A DNA stretch of 31,414 nt from JBFFSQ01 sp041572275 (lineage in GTDB: Bacteria; Pseudomonadota; Gammaproteobacteria; SZUA-229), in NCBI GenBank assembly GCA_041572275.1, contig JBFFSQ010000010.1, forward strand, positions 1-31,414, given 5' to 3'. The notes below the pieces were generated by a model. That model saw only the letters and a program-made list of their open reading frames with translations, searched no databases and was not told where the DNA came from. The first letter of the stretch is position 1; each line of letters begins with the position of its first letter. Shown here one piece after another: positions 1 to 7,398 of this stretch. The translations under genes and the position numbers were made by a program.

Positions 1-25
1 AAAATACAGTTAGCAATTTCTTCAT
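1..25 (-). CDS. petC: Cytochrome c1 (5' end only)
   Basis: Only the first eight codons (MKKLLTVF) are inside the window. The ATG overlaps the petB stop as ATGA, and a good ribosome binding site (GGAGAGG, 34-40 on this strand) lies in the end of petB. The position directly after petA-petB and the start of a basic-hydrophobic signal peptide fit cytochrome c1, third subunit of the bc1 complex. Identity rests on gene order, because no haem motif is visible. Confidence 0.7.
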
Positions 26-1233
26 TTCGAAATCCTCTCCGGTACAGGCTTGGTTTTTTCATTCTTCGATGTGAAATACAACGCAATGAAGAAACCAAAA
101 TAAACAATACTGAAGAACTGAGACATCAGCGTCAGTGTTGGTGTCGCAGGCATCATGCCCAACCAGCCCAGGAACAGGAATGAAATAACAAATGCCACCA
201 GCAACAGTTTAAAACTGGTGCCACGATAGCGAATCGATTTCACTTTACACTGATCAATCCATGGCAGCAGGAACAGCACAACAATAGCCGCACCCATCGC
301 GATAACACCCATCAGTTTATCTGGAACTGCACGCAAAATTGCATAGAACGGTGTGAAGTACCATACCGGCGCAATATGCTCAGGTGTCTTCAAAGGATCA
401 GATGGAATAAAGTTAGCATGCTCAAGCAGATAACCGCCACCTTCAGGCATAAAGAACAGAACCACACTGAAGAAAATCAGGAATACAATAACACCCAGAA
501 TATCTTTCACAGAGTAATAAGGATGGAATGGAATGCCGTCCAGCGGAATACCGTTCGCATCTTTGTTCTTCTTGATTTCGATTCCTTCTGGGTTGTTTGA
601 ACCCACTTCATGCAGCGCAATAATATGGGCAACAACCAGACCAATCAGAACCAGTGGCAGTGCGATTACATGCAATGCAAAGAAACGATTAAGAGTGGCA
701 TCAGAAATAACATAGTCACCACGAATCCACAGTGTCAACGGATCACCAATAATCGGTAAGGCACCGAACAGTGAAATAATAACCTGTGCACCCCAGTATG
801 ACATCTGACCCCATGGCAGCAGATAACCCATAAAGGCTTCAGCCATCAACGCCAGATAAATAAACATACCGAACAGCCAGACCAGTTCACGAGGTTTCTT
901 GAACGAACCGTACATCAGGCCACGGAACATATGCAGATAGACCACCACGAAGAAGGCCGTTGCACCCGTAGAATGTATATAACGAATCAACCAACCGTAG
1001 GGTACATCACGCATGATGTATTCAACAGAGGCAAACGCCAATGCACCATCAGGCTTATAATGCATAGTCAGGAAAATACCTGAAACGATCTGGATAACCA
1101 GAACCAGCAGTGCCAGTGATCCAAAGAAATACCAAAAGTTAAAGTTCTTTGGCGCGTAGTATTCAGCCAGATGCTCATTCCACATCTTGGTCAGTGGGAA
1201 GCGATCATCAACCCATGCTAGAAGTTTTTGCAT
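22..1233 (-). CDS. petB: Ubiquinol-cytochrome c reductase, cytochrome b subunit
   Basis: Membrane subunit of the bc1 complex. It carries the two b haems and the quinol oxidation and reduction sites, and passes electrons from ubiquinol towards cytochrome c while moving protons. The 403 residues have about eight to nine membrane segments. The four haem-ligand histidines are visible as two pairs: H87/H101 (in RYIHSTG and YLHMFRG) and H188/H203 (in FALHVIAL and VAHIIALHEVGSNNP). The Qo-site motif reads PVWY (289-292), the variant of PEWY known from proteobacteria. Length and the RWxxR-free C-terminus are normal for the gamma/beta type. The ATG overlaps the petA stop codon by one base, and its own stop overlaps petC as ATGA, so the three genes are one translationally coupled operon. 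Confidence 0.97.
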   Translation of the reverse strand: MQKLLAWVDDRFPLTKMWNEHLAEYYAPKNFNFWYFFGSLALLVLVIQIVSGIFLTMHYKPDGALAFASVEYIMRDVPYGWLIRYIHSTGATAFFVVVYLHMFRGLMYGSFKKPRELVWLFGMFIYLALMAEAFMGYLLPWGQMSYWGAQVIISLFGALPIIGDPLTLWIRGDYVISDATLNRFFALHVIALPLVLIGLVVAHIIALHEVGSNNPEGIEIKKNKDANGIPLDGIPFHPYYSVKDILGVIVFLIFFSVVLFFMPEGGGYLLEHANFIPSDPLKTPEHIAPVWYFTPFYAILRAVPDKLMGVIAMGAAIVVLFLLPWIDQCKVKSIRYRGTSFKLLLVAFVISFLFLGWLGMMPATPTLTLMSQFFSIVYFGFFIALYFTSKNEKTKPVPERISK

Positions 1234-1826
1234 TATGCAGCTCCTCCATCTTCACCCACCAGAATAGTGCGGTCACTCTTGTAATAATGAGGAGGTACAA
1301 CCAGATTAGATGGTGCTGGAACGCCCTGATAGACGCGTCCTGCCAGGTCAAATTTTGAACCGTGACATGGACAGAAGAAACCACCTTTCCAGTCAGCACC
1401 CAGATCAGCAGGGGCCAGCTCAGGACGATAAGTTGGCGAACATCCCAGATGTGTACAGATACCGATCAGCACTGCAATCTCTGGCTTGATTGAACGCGCA
1501 GGATTTTGTGCATAAGCAGGCTGCTGGCCCACTTCTGAAGTCGGATCACGTAATTCACCATCCAGAGTTGCCATATCCGCCAGAGTTTTCTGCGAACGTT
1601 TGACAATCCACACAGGCTTACCACGCCATTCAACAGTTACCTTCTGGCCTTCCTGTAACTTGCTGATATCGATTTCAACGGGAGCACCGGCAGTTTTAGC
1701 ACGTTCACTAGGTGACCAGGATGCAATGAAGGGAACGGCAACAAAGCCAGCTCCTACAGCACCTACCACAGACGCACTAGCTGTCAGAAAACGGCGTTTG
1801 CCATTATCTACGCCTTCTGTAGCCAT
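1233..1826 (-). CDS. petA: Ubiquinol-cytochrome c reductase, Rieske iron-sulfur subunit
   Basis: Carries the Rieske [2Fe-2S] cluster that takes the first electron from ubiquinol. The 197-residue protein starts with a twin-arginine-like region (KRRFLTAS, 10-17) and one hydrophobic anchor (about 18-36), as expected for a Tat-exported Rieske protein held in the inner membrane. Both cluster motifs are intact: CTHLGC at 124-129 and CPCHGS at 152-157, which supply two Cys and two His ligands plus the disulfide pair. The ATG has a clear AGAGAGG site upstream. It is the first gene of the petABC operon, with a candidate promoter about 165 bp upstream and a terminator-like structure between the two. 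Confidence 0.97.
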   Translation of the reverse strand: MATEGVDNGKRRFLTASASVVGAVGAGFVAVPFIASWSPSERAKTAGAPVEIDISKLQEGQKVTVEWRGKPVWIVKRSQKTLADMATLDGELRDPTSEVGQQPAYAQNPARSIKPEIAVLIGICTHLGCSPTYRPELAPADLGADWKGGFFCPCHGSKFDLAGRVYQGVPAPSNLVVPPHYYKSDRTILVGEDGGAA

Positions 1827-1858
1827 GAGTACCTCTCTAAGACTAAGTCTGAAAAATT

Positions 1859-1912
1859 AAAAAAAATTGCCCCCGACACATCCGCCAAATCAACTGACTT
1901 CATCCGGGAGCA
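1859..1912 (-). promoter_or_regulatory. Terminator-like structure in the petA leader (possible attenuator)
   Basis: On the minus strand, TGCTCCCG (1912-1905) can pair with CGGGGGCA (1875-1868), eight pairs including one G-U. It is followed at once by eight T residues (1866-1859). The loop is long (29 nt), which weakens the call. It could end read-through from the upstream Nif3 gene. However, it lies downstream of the candidate petA promoter, so it would also act on petABC transcripts. An 11-bp palindrome, AGACTAAGTCT (1840-1850), sits between it and the petA ribosome binding site. Confidence 0.35.
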
Positions 1913-1991
1913 TGGAATTCTTGGCTTCAACCTTAATACATTGACCCTTGCACAAACCCATCTGCACCAGGCCGGGAAAAAACCGCGCATA

Positions 1992-2020
1992 ATCATACCT
2001 GAATCACCTATTTTAGCCAA
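1992..2020 (-). promoter_or_regulatory. Candidate sigma-70 promoter of petABC
   Basis: On the minus strand, TTGGCT (2020-2015) and TATGAT (1997-1992) are separated by exactly 17 bp. The -10 matches consensus at five of six positions and the -35 at four of six. A start near 1985 would give a leader of about 160 nt before petA. No other convincing promoter lies closer to the gene. Confidence 0.5.
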
Positions 2021-2086
2021 GGCTTATTTAATTTTATCCAGGCATTTCAATGACTTAATAAAGAAAACGAATGCTAGGCACGGCGA

Positions 2087-2848
2087 TCACACCGGGTTAT
2101 CGACATCAATAAAGACATAATCCAGATCAAAACATTGTGCCAGATGCGCGCCCAGAGCCTGCACACCATAACGCTCAGTGGCATGGTGGCCTGCGGCAAA
2201 ATAATGAATATCCAGTTCCTTTGCCAAATGAAATGTCTGTTCAGACACTTCTCCACTGATATATGCATCAAGCCCCAGTTTCGCCGCTTCTTCGATATAA
2301 CCCTGAGCCCCACCACTACACCAGCCAACGCGATGAATGGGACGCTGACTGGCTGAAGGTAAATACAGGGGCTGTCGCTGCAAAACGGTTTCAATATGCT
2401 GTACCAATTGCTCGGCAGCAAGACTAGTCTCCAGGTGCCCATACCAGAGCAGCCCACTTGCTGGCCCCTGGCTGACCACTGAATCAACAGCAATACCCAG
2501 TTTTCGCGCCAGTTCAATATTGTTGCCATACTGCTCATGGGCATCGAGCGGCAAATGGTAGGCCAGCAGACTCACATCGTGTGCCAGCAAACGTTGAATC
2601 CGTTTTTTCTTAATACCGACAATCGAGGCATCTTCGCCTTTCCAGAAATAACCGTGATGCACCAGCACGGCATCAGCCCCTTGTTCAATGGCCGCATCTA
2701 GCAAGGCCTGGGACGCAGTAACTCCAGCGACAATTTTGTTAACATCATTTTTACCTTCCAGCTGGAGACCATTTGGACAATAATCCCTGAACTCCTCGAT
2801 TTTGAGCAATGCATTACAATAAGCAACAATCTCCCCTAGCTGGGCCAT
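2087..2848 (-). CDS. Nif3-like dinuclear metal centre protein (YbgI family)
   Basis: Member of the Nif3/YbgI family, toroidal hexamers with a two-metal site in each subunit; the physiological reaction is not settled (GTP cyclohydrolase-like assignments exist in databases). With the start chosen here the protein has 253 residues. The metal-binding residues of the family can be seen: the HHG motif at H64/H65 (VLVHHGYFWKG), D102 in LPLDAH, H221 and E225 in AAGHHATERYG. Three starts are possible: GTG at 2857 and ATG at 2851 and 2848. The AAGGTGA site overlaps the GTG and is best spaced for 2848, which I chose. It is divergent from the protease gene, with about 30 bp between the starts, and points towards petA, where it may be read in the same direction without being part of the operon. 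Confidence 0.9.
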   Translation of the reverse strand: MAQLGEIVAYCNALLKIEEFRDYCPNGLQLEGKNDVNKIVAGVTASQALLDAAIEQGADAVLVHHGYFWKGEDASIVGIKKKRIQRLLAHDVSLLAYHLPLDAHEQYGNNIELARKLGIAVDSVVSQGPASGLLWYGHLETSLAAEQLVQHIETVLQRQPLYLPSASQRPIHRVGWCSGGAQGYIEEAAKLGLDAYISGEVSEQTFHLAKELDIHYFAAGHHATERYGVQALGAHLAQCFDLDYVFIDVDNPV

Positions 2849-2865
2849 CATCTTCACCTTTAAGA

Positions 2866-2871
2866 TATAAT
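2866..2871 (+). promoter_or_regulatory. Perfect TATAAT box directly before the protease gene
   Basis: A consensus -10 hexamer ends seven bases before the ATG at 2879. If used, transcription would start at or within a base or two of the start codon, giving a leaderless or nearly leaderless message. No good -35 is visible at the right distance. The same short spacer also contains TATTATA on the other strand, towards the Nif3-like gene. Confidence 0.35.
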
Positions 2872-2878
2872 AGGATCT

Positions 2879-3979
2879 ATGTTACAGACACTGCATTCTA
2901 CACACTTTCTGATTCGCTGGACGCTGATTGGCCTAATAGTTGGCGGAATCATCCTCATCACCTGGCCTTCCGATACCCATAACGGCCTTGATCAGGCTAA
3001 CAAACAGATGGGGCCTGTCTCCTATGCTGAAGCCGTCACCAAAGCTGCATCAACCGTGGTCAGCATACAGGCTCTACGACAACAAGTGGAAACGCCCGCA
3101 CTCACACCACCACTGACCGTCACACCCGAGCCATCAAACAAACCCAGAAGAAACCAGGGGTCTGGTGTCATTATCAGTGATCATGGTCATATCCTCACTA
3201 ATTATCATGTCATAGCCAATACTGAAGCCATCCTGGTTACACTCAATGATGGCCGCCAGACCCAGGCCAAGGTCCTGGGTTCAGACCCTGACACTGATTT
3301 AGCGGTTATCACCATCGACCTTGAACAATTACCACTGATCAGCATTGCCGACAGTAATCAGGTACAGGTGGGTGATGTCGTTCTTGCCATTGGCAATCCT
3401 TTTGGTATTGGCCAGACAGTAACACAGGGCATTATCAGTGCGACTGGCCGCGATCGCGTGGGTCTTAATACCTATGAAAACTTCATCCAGACGGATGCCG
3501 CCATCAACCCCGGCAATTCCGGTGGCGCACTGGTCAATGCCCATGGTGAAATCGTTGGCATCAACGCTGCCATTTTCTCTGACTCTGGCAGCTATCAAGG
3601 TATCGGCTTTGCTATTCCAGTCGACATGGCTCTGGATGTTGTAAAACAGATTATCGAACACGGCGGCGTCATTCGTGGCTGGCTGGGTGTTGAAGGCACC
3701 GACCTCAATCCTCAGTTATTACAACGCATGGGCTTACCTCAAATTAACGGTGTTTTAATCACTGATGTATTTAACAATGGCCCAGCAGATAAAGCCGGTC
3801 TGGTAGTTGGCGACATCATCACACAAATCAACCAGACCATGATCAGAGACACCCGTGATGTACTCAACCTGATAGCTAATGGCCGCCCCGGTGACAACAT
3901 CACCATCACCGGCATTCGTCAGCGCCAAAGTTTTTTAACCACCACAACTCTGGCTCAACGCCCACAAGCCAGCAACTAA
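2879..3979 (+). CDS. Membrane-anchored trypsin-like serine protease with one PDZ domain (DegS/AlgW type)
   Basis: Inner-membrane protease facing the periplasm. In relatives (DegS, AlgW) the PDZ domain senses misfolded outer-membrane proteins and the protease cuts the anti-sigma factor RseA/MucA to start the envelope stress response. The 366 residues show one membrane anchor (about 10-29), a trypsin-like domain with the complete triad H110 (LTNYH), D140 (DPDTDLAV) and S214 (GNSGG), and a single C-terminal PDZ domain (about 265-355) with the GWLGV and GPADKAGL signatures. DegP/DegQ have two PDZ domains and a cleaved signal peptide, so the DegS/AlgW class fits better. The first ATG is kept because the next Met would remove the anchor. 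Hsp20 follows, but under its own heat-shock promoter. Confidence 0.92.
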   Translation: MLQTLHSTHFLIRWTLIGLIVGGIILITWPSDTHNGLDQANKQMGPVSYAEAVTKAASTVVSIQALRQQVETPALTPPLTVTPEPSNKPRRNQGSGVIISDHGHILTNYHVIANTEAILVTLNDGRQTQAKVLGSDPDTDLAVITIDLEQLPLISIADSNQVQVGDVVLAIGNPFGIGQTVTQGIISATGRDRVGLNTYENFIQTDAAINPGNSGGALVNAHGEIVGINAAIFSDSGSYQGIGFAIPVDMALDVVKQIIEHGGVIRGWLGVEGTDLNPQLLQRMGLPQINGVLITDVFNNGPADKAGLVVGDIITQINQTMIRDTRDVLNLIANGRPGDNITITGIRQRQSFLTTTTLAQRPQASN

Positions 3980-3994
3980 GTTCAAACCGTGACG

Positions 3995-4035
3995 GCATCG
4001 CACGCAATGCTTACCCGCAGCATTGTGCGTGATGC
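3995..4035 (+). other. Stem-loop after the protease gene
   Basis: GCAT-CG-CACGCAATGCT (3995-4011) pairs with AGCATTG-TG-CGTGATGC (4019-4035) around a seven-base loop, giving about 15 pairs with one two-base internal loop. There is no T tract, so it is not a classical intrinsic terminator. It may stabilise the 3' end of the protease message or act with Rho. Its right end touches the heat-shock -35 box of the next gene. Confidence 0.5.
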
Positions 4036-4062
4036 TTGAAATCCAGAAAAATATCCACATGT
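4035..4062 (+). promoter_or_regulatory. Heat-shock (sigma-32) promoter of hsp20
   Basis: CTTGAA (4035-4040) is the exact sigma-32 -35 element. After 14 bp comes CCACATGT (4055-4062), which matches the CCCCATNT -10 element at every position but one. The distance to the Hsp20 ATG at 4106 gives a leader of about 35 nt. Confidence 0.75.
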
Positions 4063-4105
4063 ATTGATTAAGCCAACAACTTAGTACCTATTGGAGATCA
4101 ATAAC

Positions 4106-4543
4106 ATGAGCCTAATTCGTCATAACCCCTGGAGCCTGTTTGAACAGTTGCAACATGAAATGAACCGACAACAGGGCTACCCATCCAAAGCTGATGACAA
4201 CGGTGACGTTGTGACTAGCGACTGGACACCTTCTGTCGACATAAAAGAAGAAGACAACCAGTTTGTGTTAATTGCTGATATCCCTGGTGTCGACCCAAAC
4301 GACATTGAAGTACACATGGAAAATGGCATTTTAACCATTAAAGGTGAACGCGAAAGCGAAAAGAAAACTGAGCGTGAAGGCTATAAACGCATCGAACGCG
4401 AACACGGTGTGTTTTATCGTCGTTTCACCATGCCCGAAGGTGTCAATGCCGATGGCATAGAAGCCACCAGTAAGCACGGTGTATTAACGGTTACGATTCC
4501 AAAACAGGAAGCGGCACAGCCACGCCGGATCACTGTGAGCTAG
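4106..4543 (+). CDS. Small heat-shock protein, Hsp20/alpha-crystallin family
   Basis: ATP-independent holdase chaperone of the cytoplasm that keeps unfolding proteins soluble until DnaK or ClpB can act. The 145-residue protein has an N-terminal arm rich in aromatic and Gln residues (about 1-38), a full alpha-crystallin domain (about 40-128) with the DIPGVDPNDIEV and HGVLTVTIPK signatures, and a C-terminal tail with an I-x-V anchor (RRITVS). The start at 4106 is preceded by GGAGAT seven bases upstream; an in-frame TTG at 4091 lies before that site and is not used. A sigma-32 promoter stands about 45 bp upstream. A strong bidirectional terminator follows at 4639. Confidence 0.96.
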   Translation: MSLIRHNPWSLFEQLQHEMNRQQGYPSKADDNGDVVTSDWTPSVDIKEEDNQFVLIADIPGVDPNDIEVHMENGILTIKGERESEKKTEREGYKRIEREHGVFYRRFTMPEGVNADGIEATSKHGVLTVTIPKQEAAQPRRITVS

Positions 4544-4638
4544 TCTAAAAAACTACTGCATCAGAGATGCGTGATTGCTTGATTAAAAACAAGACAATCA
4601 ATTAACTGTATTCAATTATGTTGTTTTATGACAAACAA

Positions 4639-4664
4639 AAAAGCCGCCCCAAAGGGCGGCTTTT
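4639..4664. terminator. Bidirectional intrinsic terminator
   Basis: AAAAGCCGCCC (4639-4649) and GGGCGGCTTTT (4654-4664) form a perfect 11-bp stem around the tetraloop CAAA, with T-rich sequence on both sides. It lies between the converging hsp20 (plus) and the lipoprotein gene (minus) and serves both. Confidence 0.9.
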
Positions 4665-4684
4665 CAGTTTTGCTCGAGTAAGAC

Positions 4685-7105
4685 TTACTGTAATACATTA
4701 TCTAGTGAGAACCAGATTTCACCATCAGTTCCAGTCGCACGATCCGCATCACTGTAGTTAGATTGTTCTGAATATTTAGCAAAAGAATAATTACTACCTG
4801 CAACACCTGGCGTACCAGTCACACCAATCACAGCACTGGTTTCCCTCAACCAGAAGCCAGAAGGCAAGTCAGCGTCCAGTGTAGAATCAGAATAAACAAC
4901 CACATAACTATGAGTACAACCTGAACAGGTGGCGTCTTCTACGTACCATTCAAAATCAAGGACAAAACCTGCCCCATCATCATATACGCCAGTCTCTGGA
5001 TCAGCGAATGTGCCTACCGCTGCAGTATCATTAAAGGTAATAGTTTCTAATCCGCCTTCGACAAAAGCGCTACCCGCAATATCTGCAGCCGTAAATGGAG
5101 CTGCAGTACCACAATCCGCTAACACCGTTTCATAATCAGCAAAGCTATTCGGTGTAATCGGCGCGCCCAGGCCACCATCTGCCAGATCATCCCAGCCTGA
5201 TTCATAACCGCAGGTAAGTCCTGGTGTTACAACGCCACCCGCACCTGGACCCGGTATGGCTGTATCATAATCTTTGGAATGATACTGACCGGTTAACTCA
5301 TCGACTGCATAAATTCTCACCTTGAGATTATACGTAGCATCCGTCGACAGCAGCCCGGCAGCTGTTGCTGCAGCAGAATCTAAAGCAGTCGAGGCATAGG
5401 TTTTACTGGTAGCCGTAGAACCAAATAACCAATCCCATATTTCAATTCGGTTGCCAGCTGAGTCACTGATTTCAACCAGAATTTCACCGATACGGGTACC
5501 CGAAGCCAGTGTCCAACCCACAGTCAGATCATTACCCAAGGTGAAATTGGTCATAGCGGTCACAGTTGCAGCCGTCGCAGTTGGGTATTTGCCAGTCGTT
5601 GCCGGGGCAAACAACAGATTATCAGTATAGGTTGCAACAGGTGTTGCACCTACAGCTATCGCTGGTGCAGAGGGACTACTGATATCCAGTGCCTCAGTAT
5701 AGGCGGCATATTCAATAATATCGCCTACAGCAAAAATACTGGGATCAATTTCACCCAGTGCTGTGCCGAAACCTTTCCAGTCCCAGGTATACATTTGACC
5801 GGCTTCATCATATACCTGCACGTCACCCGCTGAACTCATCGCAGGTGTACCCAGGTAAACAACAGCCTTCACGGTCGTGCCATCGCTACCATCGATGATG
5901 CTCACAGTACCAGAGGCAATCGCTACATCACCGGTTCCATTGTTGCTAAAATCATTATCCCAGAACCGGGTGTTGATACCACAAGCACCCGCGAAACCAC
6001 CATCACCATCACCATCATTACAGTGATAACTGAATTGAGTCTCAACGATGCGCTGATCACCCCTGAGCTGCCATCCTAATGTTGCATCTTTAGCCGCATA
6101 CCAGGTAATCGGTTCTAATTCCATCACACCATTGCTACTAAAGTTAAAGGTAACGGTGGCAGTACCCGCTACAGAATCAAGGTTCGACACTGAAATGCCA
6201 CTGAATCCTGTACCTATCATTCCTGGATCAGTCGTAATATCAGTGAGCCATGGTGCTATTGGCGTATCCTCACTATAAAAGTCGGCTGAGAAGTAATCCT
6301 GAATGGACGCTTGCGTAGGTAGACCGGAAGCATAGGCCGCCTGAATTCCCTCGAAAATAGCCGCAATGGCCTGCGTATCGGTGACGGCACCCGTTAGTGC
6401 TGTCGCATCAGTCACTGTCAATGTATCCGCATTATCTGTTGTATCTACCACACTGTCCGTGATAGTCGTGTTTTCTACCAGATTGGTAATGGTTGCTATG
6501 TAAGTAACCGGATCTACTTCAACACTGACAATATCCAGTGCGGCATCCAGACCCGAGTGGTCGGCGCTAAATGTAGAATTCAATAGGTCAATTGCTGTAC
6601 TCACCCCCAGGGCATCGAAGACATTTTGCAGTTTGGCCTGAAGCGCTTCTTCCTGGGCGTCCACTTCCACTGGGTCCAGATCTGCAGGTGTCGCTGAATC
6701 AAAATAACTCTCGGCAATCTGCTGTGCGGCATTGGCCACAATTAAATCGGTGAATGGAGTTATGTTTACATTACCACCCACATCAGATTCCTCTGCATAG
6801 GAATGCAATTTGTAGGTACGACCACCTACAGTTCCTTCAGCACGTAAACGATACGGTGCAGTTAATCCTGTTACATCAACTGTATAACTACCATCGGCTT
6901 CAATCAGAGCTGACTTTGAGACACCCAGTGAACCTTTAACGGTCACCTGACCAATGATGGGGGCACCCGCTGCAGCAGTACCTGTCAATGCAGTGGGTAC
7001 AACATTAGTAGTACCACCTCCGCCACCGCCACAGGCGCTCAAACCAATCGATGCAGCTACGGCTGCACTTATTAATGAATATCTAAGCAATCGTTGATAC
7101 AACAT
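4685..7105 (-). CDS. Large surface or periplasmic lipoprotein of unknown function
   Basis: I do not recognise a named family. With the start at 7105, which has TAGGAG upstream, the protein has 806 residues; an earlier in-frame ATG at 7138 lacks a site. It begins with a lipoprotein signal peptide and lipobox LSAC (Cys25), followed by six Gly, a flexible linker typical of outer-membrane lipoproteins. Residues about 38-130 look like a carboxypeptidase-regulatory-like beta domain followed by an ITPFTDLIVANAA segment common in proteobacterial lipoproteins. Then comes a long Asp/Thr/Ala-rich, acidic beta-rich body. It contains a short Asp/Gly run (NDGDGDGG, 363-370) that might bind calcium, and Cys residues in likely disulfides (C362/C375, C632/C665, CSGC at 727-730). 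It is a single-gene unit bounded by a terminator, with no partner gene beside it. Confidence 0.75.
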   Translation of the reverse strand: MLYQRLLRYSLISAAVAASIGLSACGGGGGGTTNVVPTALTGTAAAGAPIIGQVTVKGSLGVSKSALIEADGSYTVDVTGLTAPYRLRAEGTVGGRTYKLHSYAEESDVGGNVNITPFTDLIVANAAQQIAESYFDSATPADLDPVEVDAQEEALQAKLQNVFDALGVSTAIDLLNSTFSADHSGLDAALDIVSVEVDPVTYIATITNLVENTTITDSVVDTTDNADTLTVTDATALTGAVTDTQAIAAIFEGIQAAYASGLPTQASIQDYFSADFYSEDTPIAPWLTDITTDPGMIGTGFSGISVSNLDSVAGTATVTFNFSSNGVMELEPITWYAAKDATLGWQLRGDQRIVETQFSYHCNDGDGDGGFAGACGINTRFWDNDFSNNGTGDVAIASGTVSIIDGSDGTTVKAVVYLGTPAMSSAGDVQVYDEAGQMYTWDWKGFGTALGEIDPSIFAVGDIIEYAAYTEALDISSPSAPAIAVGATPVATYTDNLLFAPATTGKYPTATAATVTAMTNFTLGNDLTVGWTLASGTRIGEILVEISDSAGNRIEIWDWLFGSTATSKTYASTALDSAAATAAGLLSTDATYNLKVRIYAVDELTGQYHSKDYDTAIPGPGAGGVVTPGLTCGYESGWDDLADGGLGAPITPNSFADYETVLADCGTAAPFTAADIAGSAFVEGGLETITFNDTAAVGTFADPETGVYDDGAGFVLDFEWYVEDATCSGCTHSYVVVYSDSTLDADLPSGFWLRETSAVIGVTGTPGVAGSNYSFAKYSEQSNYSDADRATGTDGEIWFSLDNVLQ

Positions 7106-7261
7106 GCCTTCTCCTAAATTGAAACAATAGTTTTCCAAAACCTAAAGCAGAATGCCCCCATACTCGAACGGACATCACCAAATACCAGCAATATGCACCC
7201 AGAAATTAAGACAAATCAGGGTGTCGATCATACATAGAGCACACGTGCACAGTTCACACAT

Positions 7262-7291
7262 TTGGGTGATAGACACAATTCTGGCTATATT
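7262..7291 (+). promoter_or_regulatory. Candidate promoter of the hydrolase/regulator operon
   Basis: TTGGGT (7262-7267) and TATATT (7286-7291) are 18 bp apart. Both boxes are only partial matches to consensus. Transcription from here would begin near 7298 and give a leader of about 100 nt containing the minigene and dyad described separately. Confidence 0.3.
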
Positions 7292-7319
7292 ATTTAATGC
7301 TGATACAAGGAGGGTATAA

Positions 7320-7334
7320 ATGGAAAGCATCTGA
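7320..7334 (+). CDS. Four-codon leader ORF (Met-Glu-Ser-Ile)
   Basis: AAGGAGGG (7307-7314), the strongest Shine-Dalgarno sequence I noticed in the window, stands five bases before an ATG. The frame closes after four codons with TGA. The stop lies three bases before an 18-bp dyad. The downstream hydrolase has a weaker site of its own and is in another frame, so this site does not simply belong to it. The ORF could be translated as a regulatory minigene or be the remains of a displaced start. No product can be inferred. Confidence 0.3.
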   Translation: MESI

Positions 7335-7337
7335 TTC

Positions 7338-7355
7338 TTCATCCATTTGGATGAA
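7338..7355 (+). promoter_or_regulatory. 18-bp perfect dyad in the hydrolase/luxR leader
   Basis: TTCATCCATTTGGATGAA is an inverted repeat with eight-base arms and a TT centre, 44 bp before the hydrolase ATG. As DNA it has the size and symmetry of an operator for a dimeric regulator, possibly the LuxR-type protein of the same operon. As RNA it would form a seven-pair hairpin with an AUUU loop just after the four-codon ORF. The sequence alone does not decide between them. Confidence 0.5.
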
Positions 7356-7398
7356 ATACAAAAAACAATAATAATGGATATATAAGGAAAAACTATCG

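Noticed and set aside
2074..2544. 156-codon minus-strand open frame inside the Nif3-like gene
   Set aside because: Shadow of the conserved gene in another frame; no family features.
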